From: JBOFGK01 sp051649085 | GTDB taxonomy: Bacteria > Bacillota_I > Bacilli_A > UBA3375 | Direction of reading: 5' to 3' | DNA length: 19,316 nucleotides | Assembly (NCBI GenBank): GCA_051649085.1 | Contig: JBOFGK010000012.1 | Coordinates: 1 to 19,316 of the forward strand | Part shown: piece after piece, positions 5,616 to 13,586 of the stretch | Numbering within the stretch: position 1 is the stretch's first letter | Layout: every line of letters starts with the position of its first letter | Translations under genes and position numbers: made by a program | Notes under the pieces: model-generated | Seen by the model: only the letters and a program-made list of their open reading frames with translations | The model's database searches: none | What the model was told of the DNA's origin: nothing

Positions 5616-6641
5616 TTAAACCTTTCTAATCTTACGTAATGTTAAAATTGTTAATGAAGCAAGTATGAAAATAAATCCAATTAAAACAAATAAATCAAAT
5701 GAAATATTGGTGGTGTTTAGTAAGAGGATTTGCTTTTGCATATCAAAACCATATGTAATTGGAAAGAACGCTGAAATTTTTGAATAAACTTCACCATAAG
5801 GCAAAATATTGGAAAACAAAAGTTGAGGGATAATCACTAGGGGAATAAACTGCATGATTTGAAATTCACTTTTAGCAAGTGAAGAGATTAATGCACCTAA
5901 AGCAATTCCTGTAAACGCAAAAATAAAGTTTGCAACTATTGAATTAAATATATTCCCATTAATATTTAGACCTAAAACATATACGCTATAAACTTGAATT
6001 AAAATTGTTTGAACAATTGCAATAAAGCCAAATCCAATAAAATAGCCAAGAACAATATCCGTTTTGGAAATATTAAAAGTTAACATTCTGGTTAGAGTTT
6101 GTTTGTTTCGTTCGCGTAAAAATGAAATTCCCACGGTTAAAAAGCTAAAAAATGAAATGACGAATTGCATGAAAAAAACGAGGATATAATCATTCAAATC
6201 GAAATTATCATTTAATTGTTTATTTTCAAGTAGTTTATTTTCTAAGTGTAAAGAGTTTATAACTTCACTTTGAACATATGGGTCAATTAATGGATTTAGT
6301 CCTCCAACATAGACGCTATACTTTGTTTGCGGAATTTCGATTTTCCTATTCATGACATTCATAGTCATGGAAGTATCACTAGAGACTAATCCACCGTCAA
6401 TTGCTTGAGTATTAATTGCTGATTCAAGTTCGTCAATACTATTAAAATGTTTGTAGTCAATTTTTTCACTTGATATTTTTGAATCAAGTTCATCAACATA
6501 TCCGATTGTTAAATCACGGTAGTCACTTTGAAACAAAGTACTAATTAAGGTTAAAAGAAAAAGTGGTGCTAATAAAAGTAAAGCAATTGTCCGTTTATCA
6601 CTTATTATTTCTTTGAAAACTCGTTTGGCAATTGTAATCAT
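5616..6641 (-). CDS. ABC-2 type exporter permease
   Basis: This 341-residue membrane protein has the ABC-2 permease pattern. One N-terminal helix (about residues 19-37) is followed by a large extracytoplasmic loop (about 40-150), then five more hydrophobic segments between about 151 and 336. The LRERNKQTLTRML segment after the second helix is typical of the family, where it contacts the ATPase. The start codon overlaps the ATPase stop as ATGA, so the two are translationally coupled and should form one transporter, probably with two copies of each subunit. Family members export antibiotics, lipids or peptides. The presence of a TetR partner favours drug or toxic-compound efflux, but the substrate is unknown. 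Confidence 0.87.
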   Translation of the reverse strand: MITIAKRVFKEIISDKRTIALLLLAPLFLLTLISTLFQSDYRDLTIGYVDELDSKISSEKIDYKHFNSIDELESAINTQAIDGGLVSSDTSMTMNVMNRKIEIPQTKYSVYVGGLNPLIDPYVQSEVINSLHLENKLLENKQLNDNFDLNDYILVFFMQFVISFFSFLTVGISFLRERNKQTLTRMLTFNISKTDIVLGYFIGFGFIAIVQTILIQVYSVYVLGLNINGNIFNSIVANFIFAFTGIALGALISSLAKSEFQIMQFIPLVIIPQLLFSNILPYGEVYSKISAFFPITYGFDMQKQILLLNTTNISFDLFVLIGFIFILASLTILTLRKIRKV

Positions 6642-7351
6642 TTTTTACCTCCATTGACTAATTTGATAAATGCTTCATTTAAATCGTTGACTTTCATAGT
6701 TTCTAAAATGTGTGCTTGTGTATCGTTGGCGATAACTTGTCCATCTCTTATAAAAATAATTTCATCACACTTACTTGCTTCATCCATTACATGAGTTGTT
6801 ACGATGATTGTTTTGTCACTTTCGTTGGCTATTTTATAAAGTTTCTTCCAAAATTCTTCTTTTTGTACAGGGTCAATTCCTACGGTTGGCTCGTCTAAAA
6901 AAAAGTATTTGGCAGGTTTAGCAAGCGTAATCATTAAACTAAGTTTTTTCTTCATTCCACCTGAATAATTCTCAACCTTTTTGTGAAGAGCGTTAGTTAA
7001 ATCAAATTCTGTAAATAATTGTTCTATTTCACTATTTGTCATTTTTTGTTTATTGAGATGTAAAAAAAATTTAAAGTTTTGGATTCCCGTTAAATACTCG
7101 TATAGTCCATCTTCTTGAGGCATAAAACTTACTTTAGAATAAAAACTTTTATTGGTAATTTGTTCTCCATCTAAGATAATCTGCCCATTTGAATATTTTT
7201 GAATACCCATAATTGCATTGAATAGTGTTGTTTTTCCAGTACCACTTGGTGCTATTAAGGCTGTAATACATTTGTCCTTAATGTCTAAGTTGAAATTTTC
7301 GAAAATCTTGTGTTTTCCATAACTAATTGTTAAATTTTTAATTTTGATCAT
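6638..7351 (-). CDS. ABC transporter ATP-binding protein
   Basis: This 237-residue nucleotide-binding subunit powers the permease encoded next to it. Walker A is APSGTGKTT (residues 34-42), with alanine in place of the usual first glycine. The Q-loop is MPQE (77-80), the signature YSGGMKKKLSL (129-139), Walker B YFFLDEPTVGID (149-160), and the H-loop histidine follows in VTTHVMDEA. The ATG at 7351 was chosen because AGGAAAGGA lies just upstream. The longer frame reaching a GTG at 7381 would place that ribosome binding site and one operator inside the coding region. It ends in TGA, overlapping the permease start. Confidence 0.92.
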   Translation of the reverse strand: MIKIKNLTISYGKHKIFENFNLDIKDKCITALIAPSGTGKTTLFNAIMGIQKYSNGQIILDGEQITNKSFYSKVSFMPQEDGLYEYLTGIQNFKFFLHLNKQKMTNSEIEQLFTEFDLTNALHKKVENYSGGMKKKLSLMITLAKPAKYFFLDEPTVGIDPVQKEEFWKKLYKIANESDKTIIVTTHVMDEASKCDEIIFIRDGQVIANDTQAHILETMKVNDLNEAFIKLVNGGKK

Positions 7352-7373
7352 TTTTTGTCCTTTCCTACTTAAA

Positions 7374-7432
7374 TCAAACACTGTTTGAATCGTACAAGAA
7401 AATTATAACACACTTTTTCGAACAGTGTTTGG
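7374..7432 (-). promoter_or_regulatory. Promoter of the ABC exporter operon flanked by two palindromic operators
   Basis: On the minus strand, TGTTATAAT (7410-7402) is an extended -10 promoter. Two matching palindromes bracket it: TCAAACACTGTTTGA at 7374-7388, a perfect seven-base arm pair around one central base, and TCGAACAGTGTTTGG at 7418-7432, with one mismatched pair. Their centres are 44 bp apart, about four DNA turns, covering the -35 region and the start of the transcript. This is a typical arrangement for repression by the TetR-type protein encoded last in the operon. Confidence 0.75.
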
Positions 7433-7487
7433 TTTTTTTTGAAAAAACATAAGTTTGTAAATTTTGTTTGAAAAAGAATGGATAAAA

Positions 7488-7775
7488 TTAGTTAATTACA
7501 AGTTCTTCAAGTGCAATTAAATGTTTTGTTACAGCCTGTCCATAGGGTGTCAACTCGTATGATGTATTCGTTTTAATCACCAATTCTTCGCTAATTAACT
7601 TTTTTAAGCAACGAGTCAATTGAGTGTTTGTTAAGTAGGAAAAACATTTAGATAAATCAGAAAATTTTAAAGGACCATTATTTAATTCAATTAATATAAA
7701 AGCGACGTATCTTGATGATAAAGTCTTTAGTAAATCATAAATATTGCATTCAGTAATATTACAAGTTTTTTGCAT
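7488..7775 (-). CDS. HxlR-type winged-helix transcriptional regulator
   Basis: This 95-residue protein matches the compact HxlR/YodB family. The LNNGPLKFSDLSKCFSYL segment corresponds to the family's GPxRFxEL helix, TRCLKKLISEELV to the recognition helix, and SYELTPYGQAV to the wing and following helix. Cys5 lies where YodB-type quinone and disulfide sensors carry their reactive N-terminal cysteine, and Cys10 is a second nearby cysteine. GGAG precedes the ATG. The gene is divergent from the dehydrogenase at 7885, with 109 bp between, so it probably regulates that gene and itself. Redox or electrophile sensing is inferred from the cysteine and the neighbour, not shown. Confidence 0.8.
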   Translation of the reverse strand: MQKTCNITECNIYDLLKTLSSRYVAFILIELNNGPLKFSDLSKCFSYLTNTQLTRCLKKLISEELVIKTNTSYELTPYGQAVTKHLIALEELVIN

Positions 7776-7828
7776 GAAATCTCCAATCTGAAAATATGAA
7801 TAATAGTTCGATGAAAGTTACAAATTTG

Positions 7829-7869
7829 TTCCTTGAATTAGGAAACTATCGATGATATAATTATATCAT
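7829..7869 (+). promoter_or_regulatory. Dehydrogenase promoter with overlapping inverted repeats
   Basis: TTGAAT (7833-7838), a 17-bp spacer and TATAAT (7856-7861) form the promoter. TTCCT and AGGAA (7829-7833 and 7840-7844, six bases apart) enclose the -35 box. The perfect 18-bp palindrome ATGATATAATTATATCAT (7852-7869) covers the -10 box. Either could be the site of the divergent HxlR-type regulator. GGAGG at 7873-7877 is the ribosome binding site. Confidence 0.6.
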
Positions 7870-7884
7870 AATGGAGGAAGTAAG

Positions 7885-8610
7885 ATGAAAAAATTAATTG
7901 TAATAACAGGTGCAAGTTCTGGATTTGGTCTTGAAATGGCCAAACTTTATAGTGAAGCGGGTTATCCAACACTTTTACTTGCAAGAAGAGTTGAATTGAT
8001 CGAACAATATAATTTCCCAAATAGTATGTGTTTAAAAGTAGATGTAAGTAATTATGAAGAGTTTACGGCAGCAGTTGCCAAAGCTGAGGCAAAATTTGGA
8101 CCAGTAGACTTATTAATAAATAATGCCGGTGTGATGTTGCTCGGACAATTAGGGAGTCAAGATATTTCTGAATTTAAAACAATGCTTGATGTAAATGTCT
8201 TAGGAGTTTTAAACGGAATGAGTGTTGTAATTGAAGGGATGAAGTCAAGAAATAGTGGAACTATTATCAATGTAAGTTCGATTGCAGGGTTCAAAGCATT
8301 TGGAAATCATGCTGCATATTGTGCAACGAAATTTGGTGTTCATGGTTTAACAGAAACTGTTCGTCAAGAAGTAAGTGGACACAATGTTCGCGTTCTTTTA
8401 CTAAGTCCAGGTGCTGCTGAAACTGAGCTTTTATCACATACGACATCACAAGAAATCGTTGATGGGTATAATGAATGGAAAAAGATTATGGATGAAGAAA
8501 AAGGACTTGATCCGAAAGTTATCGCATTATGTTCGAAATTTATGTATGAAGTTGATCAGTCGGTCTCAATTCGTGAACTAGTGATTGCAGATACAAAACA
8601 AGACTCGTAA
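7885..8610 (+). CDS. Short-chain dehydrogenase/reductase (classical SDR)
   Basis: This 241-residue NAD(P)-dependent oxidoreductase has the classical SDR motifs. The cofactor loop is TGASSGFG (residues 8-15), followed by ARR at 33-35, where an arginine suggests NADPH. NNAG is at 79-82, the catalytic serine is probably Ser132 in NVSSIAG, and Tyr145 and Lys149 lie in YCATK. Length and order are normal for the family. The strong GGAGG fixes the start. It is a single gene between a regulated promoter and a terminator, opposite an HxlR-type regulator. Such pairs often deal with reactive carbonyls or quinones, but the substrate cannot be read from the sequence. Confidence 0.9.
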   Translation: MKKLIVITGASSGFGLEMAKLYSEAGYPTLLLARRVELIEQYNFPNSMCLKVDVSNYEEFTAAVAKAEAKFGPVDLLINNAGVMLLGQLGSQDISEFKTMLDVNVLGVLNGMSVVIEGMKSRNSGTIINVSSIAGFKAFGNHAAYCATKFGVHGLTETVRQEVSGHNVRVLLLSPGAAETELLSHTTSQEIVDGYNEWKKIMDEEKGLDPKVIALCSKFMYEVDQSVSIRELVIADTKQDS

Positions 8611-8621
8611 AGAAGTAAAAT

Positions 8622-8655
8622 AAAAAAAGCTGAAACTTAAATGTTTCAGTTTTTC
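8622..8655 (+). terminator. Intrinsic terminator after the SDR gene
   Basis: CTGAAAC (8630-8636) pairs with GTTTCAG (8643-8649) across a six-base loop, with A's before and five T's after. Confidence 0.88.
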
Positions 8656-8717
8656 AATTGCAATTACAGCATAAAAATAGCATTAATCTATAAAAAGAGG
8701 CTTACTAGCTGAAAAAA

Positions 8718-8726
8718 TGTTATAAT
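8718..8726 (+). promoter_or_regulatory. Extended -10 promoter for the glucosaminidase gene
   Basis: TGTTATAAT matches the extended -10 consensus. No good -35 box lies 17 bases upstream. AAGGAG at 8763-8768 is the ribosome binding site. Confidence 0.6.
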
Positions 8727-8775
8727 ATAGGAAAATAGAAATGAAGTGATGAAATAGCTTTGAAGGAGAATTTAT

Positions 8776-11700
8776 ATGAGGTTGAAGAAAATTATAATGA
8801 CCATGACAATGTTGTTTATGGTTTGTTTTGTTATCGGGGGGGCAACTGATTTATTTAAGGCCGAAGAATTAACGGAAAAACTAGGGGAGTTAAAGACTGA
8901 AGCTGACTTATCAACTATTAACTATAATGAGATAACAATAAACTCAAATCAAAGATCAACTGGTAAAAAAGTTGATTTAATATCAGTTGAGGAAGATAAT
9001 AATTTACAAAGTCCAGATTTAATCGAAAAAATTTTTTCAAATGGTCTTGGAACAGAAGTAAAGAGTTCAGCTGGTGCTGGAACAAAACAATTGGAATTTA
9101 TCGGATTTGAAGATGGAATCTATGAACTTGTAAATAATAAATTAACGCTTGTGGAAAAAGGATTATCAGCTGGTGAAGATGGTCTAGTCTTAGATGAAAC
9201 AAAGCAATTAATTGCAATTGAACAAGGAAAAATCATTGGAGTTTCTAATGGGATATTTTCTTCAATTGGTGGAGTTGATAATGAAATAGCGGTTTATCCT
9301 ACGATTGATGATATTGTAAATGGTGAAAATTCTAAAATAATTAACGGTGGTGCGCAAAGTGGAACATACTTTAAAACAATTAGAGTTGAGGGAAAATGGT
9401 ATTTTCAAATAAAAATAAATGGTCTTGAAGGATATGTGGGTACTGAAGCTGCACAATTAATTCCAATGGAACTAGTTAAAGCGCAAACGTATTTTGAGAA
9501 TGTAGATGGTGAATGGCAAGTAAATACAGCAATTGATCCGCTTGAGTCTAATGAATATCAAAGTTATACAATCGGAACAGCACCAGCTGAAACAGAAGCT
9601 GGAATAAAGTATTATAGTGATGATGGAGAATCATTTTTTCAAAGTCGTCAATTAAGAAATGTAAATCCAAGAGCGGCAATCGTTGATCAAGCATATTTTA
9701 AAAATTTACCATTTAGAAGTACATCAAACTATACAGGTGCTCAATTTAAATCATATTTACAATCAATGGGAAAAACGAATTCAGCATATTATAATGCAAC
9801 TGATGCCTTTGTTGAAGCGCAAAAATTATATGGAATAAATTCATTATTTTTGTTTGCATTAGCCAATCACGAAAGTGCTTTTGGGACAAGTAATTTCTCA
9901 AAGCAATGTAATAACTTTTTTGGGAGAGGTGCATTTGATTCAACTCCAAATAATGCTTGTATAAGTTATGGATTTCCTGATGCAAGAAGTGGTATTTTAG
10001 CGCAAGCAATTTTCTTGAGAAATGATTATTCTGATTCAAATTGGGCATACTATGGTGGAAGTAACACAGGAGATCTAGTTAGTGGAATTAATGCTAATTA
10101 TGCAACAGATCCAAACTGGGGTAATGCAGTTGCTTCACATATGAATCAAATTGACAGTTATTTAGGGAAAAAAGAAAATGGAATGTATCGCCTAATTCAA
10201 GTGAATAAAAGTACAATTTTTTATTCATCAAGCTCACTTTCTACACGCCTACGAGTGATTAATTATGATAATACAGAATCTGATTATAAAACAACTGGTT
10301 CTTATGTGCGGAAAAATACAATTGCGCCTAGATATGTTGTAGTTGAAGAAACAAGTAACGCGTTAAAGGTTCAAGTAGATACCGGTGTTTATTTTGGAAA
10401 TGCAACTCAAATAAACTGGACTACCGCCAAAAAAGGAAGTTATCCAAAATATACAGATTCTTTAGTTGCAAAAGTAGGTAATGGAAAAGCAACATTTGCT
10501 GCCGATTATAATGATTTCAATAAACAACAATTTTGGATTCCCAAAAATCAAAGTGGTACAACATATACTTTAATCAACGATGTTCCAATTAAAAAACCTG
10601 GAACAACTCAACCAATTGCACTTGAGCCGTTTAAAGTGGACGCTAAATGTGGTAAAGAAGTTTCAAGAACTAATGCTGGATCTGGAAATGATATTATAAA
10701 TTATCAAAGTACTGATGGAAAAGTAAAATGTACTTTGACATATTCGAATACCAAAGTTTCCAAATATCAAACGTTAGAAAGTCCAAATGGTTTTTTAAGT
10801 AATGAATATGTTGGGAATTATTCATCAAGTAAAAAAACGCAAGAAGTATTTAATGTTTATCGAAGTGATAAAAGTATAGTTTCAACACAGACAAATTCGT
10901 TCACAAACGGAGTTATTAGTTCATCGGTGAAAAATGAATATAACACTTCAAAACAATTAACAATTAATACACAAACTTCTTATACTAATGGAACAAAAAC
11001 AAAAGAAGTAATAAGTTCATACCGGGCTGATAAAACATATATTTATCAACAAACAAATAATTATACAAATGGAAAACTATCCTCAAGTGTAAAAAATGAA
11101 TATAATTCCTCGAAACAGTTAACTATAACCACTCAAGTTACCTATGGAAATGGGATAAAAACAAAGGAAGTAATAAGTTCATTTCGCCCTGATAAAACGT
11201 ACATTTATCAACAAACAAATAATTATACAAATGGAAAACTAGCTTCAAGTGTAAAGAATGAATATAATACTTTAAAACAATTAACACTTAATACACAAAT
11301 TACATATGTGGATGAGAAAAAGACTAAAGAAATAATTAGTGAATTTCGCCCTGATAAAACATACGTTTATCAACTAACGAACAATTATACAAATGGGATA
11401 ATTAGTTCAACATTGAAAAGTGAATATAATACAGCAAAACAACTTGTACTGAGAACCGAGGAAACGTATAAGAATGGTATTTTAGAAGTAAAAAAAGTAA
11501 CCAAATATACTAATGGCATAGTGGTAGAAGTTGTTACAACAACTTACACAAATAAGCAAGTAACAAGAGTAGATACGGAAACTTGGTCAAATGGAAAAAT
11601 AACTAAGCTATACCGTGTTGATTATAGTGCGAATAAAAAAATTAGTGATATGACAATTATTTATTATAGTAACGGTGCATGGGAGCAAGTAACAACTAAA

Positions 11701-12795
11701 AAATATTCTGCAACTTCTGATGTTCTAACGAATCGAGTAGAAAAATTTGATTCAACTAAAAAAAGAATAACAGATATTACAGATTATTATTCAGAAAAAA
11801 TAAGAATCAAAAATAACACAAAAACATATAAACTTGGAATAATAGAAAAAGAAGAAGAAACTGCATATACATCTGGAAAAGTTAGTTCTGTTAGTCGTAA
11901 ATTGTATGAGTCAGGGAAGTTAAAAACTACTGAACAATTCTCATATAGTCCATCAGGAGTTACACTTAGAAGAAATATTACTACATATCAAGCAAATGGT
12001 CAAAAAGATTTAGAAAAAATAAATGTATATGAAAGTCCAACGTCAAGTACATATGAAGCGACAAGGTATGACATTAATGGACGAATTACACTTAAGGATA
12101 AACAAAAGTTTATTAATAATGTAGTGGTAAGTTCTGAACAAACACGTTATAGTAATAACGTAAAAACACTGTACACACAAATCGAATATAATGCATCAGG
12201 AGTTACACTTAAGAAAAATACAACTACGTATCAAGCAAATGGTCAAATGGATTTAGAAAAAATAAATGTATATGAAAGTCCAACATCAAGTACATATGTA
12301 GCGACAAGGTATGATATTAATGGTCGAATTACAATAAAAGATGATCAAAAGTTTACTAAAAACGTACTTGTAGATTCTGAACAAACTCGTTATACAAATA
12401 ACGTAAAAACAATGTATACGAAAAAGAAATATTCAAATGGTAATTTACTAGAAAGTATGCAATATAACTATCGAACAAATGGCGCGGTGAGTATGAAAAT
12501 AGCATATAAATATAAAGATGCATCTAATTATACATTTGAGGTAAATGAATATCATCCAAATAATAGTTTAATGCGTAATGAAATCCAAACAGTAGTTGCT
12601 GGGAAAACGTCATCACTTGAACGTACTATCTATTTAGATTCTGGAGTTAAATCGACTTATTTAGAAAATGAGTATAAAAATGGAATTATCACAAGTTCAA
12701 CTACAACAACTTACAATAGTAGTGGGAAAATTATAAAAAAGATTCAAACACTTTACAAGGACGGAAAACCAGATAAAACAATCGTTTTAGTTTAA
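8776..12795 (+). CDS. Large secreted N-acetylglucosaminidase (autolysin) with long repeat region
   Basis: This 1339-residue protein has a signal peptide (about residues 1-29, cleavage probably after FKA) and a region of SH3b-like or wall-binding character (about 30-300). A glucosaminidase domain (about 306-464) resembles LytG/GH73 peptidoglycan hydrolases; Glu366 in NHESAFGTS is the predicted catalytic acid, with NNFFGRGAF and the YATDPNWG segment downstream. A second SH3-like region lies at about 468-640. The last 670 or so residues are Tyr/Asn/Gly-rich beta-type repeats with YxNG spaced by roughly 18 residues. These include four 54-residue copies (690-905) and two 81-residue copies (1061-1222). 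The repeats resemble MORN_2/YwqK or YD repeats, and the protein ends in a MORN-like YKDGKPDK. No sortase motif or C-terminal membrane helix is present. The enzyme should cut wall glycan outside the cell, and the repeats probably bind wall or neighbouring cells. Confidence 0.85.
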   Translation: MRLKKIIMTMTMLFMVCFVIGGATDLFKAEELTEKLGELKTEADLSTINYNEITINSNQRSTGKKVDLISVEEDNNLQSPDLIEKIFSNGLGTEVKSSAGAGTKQLEFIGFEDGIYELVNNKLTLVEKGLSAGEDGLVLDETKQLIAIEQGKIIGVSNGIFSSIGGVDNEIAVYPTIDDIVNGENSKIINGGAQSGTYFKTIRVEGKWYFQIKINGLEGYVGTEAAQLIPMELVKAQTYFENVDGEWQVNTAIDPLESNEYQSYTIGTAPAETEAGIKYYSDDGESFFQSRQLRNVNPRAAIVDQAYFKNLPFRSTSNYTGAQFKSYLQSMGKTNSAYYNATDAFVEAQKLYGINSLFLFALANHESAFGTSNFSKQCNNFFGRGAFDSTPNNACISYGFPDARSGILAQAIFLRNDYSDSNWAYYGGSNTGDLVSGINANYATDPNWGNAVASHMNQIDSYLGKKENGMYRLIQVNKSTIFYSSSSLSTRLRVINYDNTESDYKTTGSYVRKNTIAPRYVVVEETSNALKVQVDTGVYFGNATQINWTTAKKGSYPKYTDSLVAKVGNGKATFAADYNDFNKQQFWIPKNQSGTTYTLINDVPIKKPGTTQPIALEPFKVDAKCGKEVSRTNAGSGNDIINYQSTDGKVKCTLTYSNTKVSKYQTLESPNGFLSNEYVGNYSSSKKTQEVFNVYRSDKSIVSTQTNSFTNGVISSSVKNEYNTSKQLTINTQTSYTNGTKTKEVISSYRADKTYIYQQTNNYTNGKLSSSVKNEYNSSKQLTITTQVTYGNGIKTKEVISSFRPDKTYIYQQTNNYTNGKLASSVKNEYNTLKQLTLNTQITYVDEKKTKEIISEFRPDKTYVYQLTNNYTNGIISSTLKSEYNTAKQLVLRTEETYKNGILEVKKVTKYTNGIVVEVVTTTYTNKQVTRVDTETWSNGKITKLYRVDYSANKKISDMTIIYYSNGAWEQVTTKKYSATSDVLTNRVEKFDSTKKRITDITDYYSEKIRIKNNTKTYKLGIIEKEEETAYTSGKVSSVSRKLYESGKLKTTEQFSYSPSGVTLRRNITTYQANGQKDLEKINVYESPTSSTYEATRYDINGRITLKDKQKFINNVVVSSEQTRYSNNVKTLYTQIEYNASGVTLKKNTTTYQANGQMDLEKINVYESPTSSTYVATRYDINGRITIKDDQKFTKNVLVDSEQTRYTNNVKTMYTKKKYSNGNLLESMQYNYRTNGAVSMKIAYKYKDASNYTFEVNEYHPNNSLMRNEIQTVVAGKTSSLERTIYLDSGVKSTYLENEYKNGIITSSTTTTYNSSGKIIKKIQTLYKDGKPDKTIVLV
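10843..11490 (+). repeat. Four tandem 162-bp (54-residue) repeats within the autolysin gene
   Basis: Units begin at 10843, 11005, 11167 and 11329, each starting with codons for Glu-Val/Ile and containing YTNG, VKNEYN and KQL in the same places. Units 2 and 3 share about 42 of 54 residues by my count. Each unit appears to contain three 18-residue subrepeats. Confidence 0.9.
11956..12441 (+). repeat. Two tandem 243-bp (81-residue) repeats within the autolysin gene
   Basis: Units begin at 11956 and 12199 with GGAGTTACACTTA and stay in exact register for 243 bases. About 62 of 81 residues match, with a nearly identical core from YQANGQ to DINGRIT. The last third is more diverged, so duplication followed by drift at the ends is likely. 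Confidence 0.9.
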
Positions 12796-12810
12796 AAAGT
12801 TTTCAAAATA

Positions 12811-12819
12811 TGCTATAAT
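12811..12819 (+). promoter_or_regulatory. Extended -10 promoter for the deo operon
   Basis: TGCTATAAT is an extended -10 element 33 bases before the deoD start. TTTAAA at 12791-12796 is a weak -35 box and overlaps the end of the autolysin gene. No clear terminator lies between the two genes, so some read-through is possible. No operator-like inverted repeat is seen. Confidence 0.6.
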
Positions 12820-12851
12820 TAAAAGGTAAGAAAAATGAAAATGGAGGAAGA

Positions 12852-13586
12852 ATGAGTGAACAAAAAAACGTACCAACGCCTCATATAGAGGTTTCAGAGC
12901 ATGGAGTAATCGCTAAAACAGTTATTATGCCAGGTGATCCATTAAGAGCAAAGATGATCGCAGAGAAATTCTTGGAAAATCCACAAAAATTTAATACAAT
13001 ACGAAATATGTTTGGATATACAGGAACATATAAAGGAAAAGAAATTTCAGTTATGGGTTCGGGAATGGGAATGCCGAGTATTGGAATCTATTCATATGAA
13101 TTATTTAAATTTTATGATGTTGATAACATTATTCGTGTTGGATCAGCAGGTGCATATACAGCTGACTTAGACTTATATGATGTTGTTATAGCAAGTTCAG
13201 CATATAGTGAGTCAACTTTTGCTCAAATAACAATTGGTTCAAATGAAGATACTTTAAAGCCAAGTGAAAAAATCAATCAGAAACTTGTTGCTGCTGCAAC
13301 TGAAAATAAAATTGATGCAATACTAGCACCAATTCACTCATCTGATGTTTTTTACCGTAAAAATTTCGAAGACTACAAAACAATTAATGCTGAATTTGGT
13401 TGTGTATGTGTTGAAATGGAGTCATTTGCATTATTTGCTAATGCGATTGCAACAGGAAAAAATGCGGCATGTCTTGTAACTATCTCAGATAATTTAGTTA
13501 CACAGGAATTAACGACAGCAGAAGAACGTCAAAATTCATTACATAATATGATTAAAATTGCACTTGATGCAAGTTTGGAGCTTTAA
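12852..13586 (+). CDS. deoD: Purine nucleoside phosphorylase, DeoD type
   Basis: This 244-residue enzyme splits purine (deoxy)ribonucleosides with phosphate into base and (deoxy)ribose 1-phosphate in the cytoplasm. The family is hexameric. Phosphate-site residues fit the pattern: PGDP at 27-30, Arg32, Arg51 and RVGSAG starting at Arg95. The ribose-binding VEMES block contains Glu188 and Glu190, and the catalytic Asp213 is in SDN. The length is normal. GGAGG four bases before the ATG fixes the start. It is the first gene of deoD-deoC-deoB; its stop shares one base with the deoC start (TAATG), so translation is coupled. A six-codon frame (12835-12855) ends across its ATG but is probably incidental given the strong ribosome binding site. 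Confidence 0.96.
   Translation: MSEQKNVPTPHIEVSEHGVIAKTVIMPGDPLRAKMIAEKFLENPQKFNTIRNMFGYTGTYKGKEISVMGSGMGMPSIGIYSYELFKFYDVDNIIRVGSAGAYTADLDLYDVVIASSAYSESTFAQITIGSNEDTLKPSEKINQKLVAAATENKIDAILAPIHSSDVFYRKNFEDYKTINAEFGCVCVEMESFALFANAIATGKNAACLVTISDNLVTQELTTAEERQNSLHNMIKIALDASLEL

Noticed and set aside
6638..6641. Mycoplasma-type genetic code (TGA as tryptophan)
   Set aside because: The ABC ATPase ends at TGA in an ATGA overlap with the permease, and tryptophan is encoded by TGG in all genes.
7352..7381. Longer ATPase gene starting at GTG 7381
   Set aside because: The added residues would be encoded over the AGGAAAGGA ribosome binding site and one operator; the family start IKIKNLTISYG follows the ATG at 7351.
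10843..12795. Polymorphic toxin with YD/Rhs-like repeats
   Set aside because: The repeats resemble YD repeats, but there is no Rhs core motif, no C-terminal toxin domain and no immunity gene; the next gene is deoD. The glucosaminidase domain explains the protein better.
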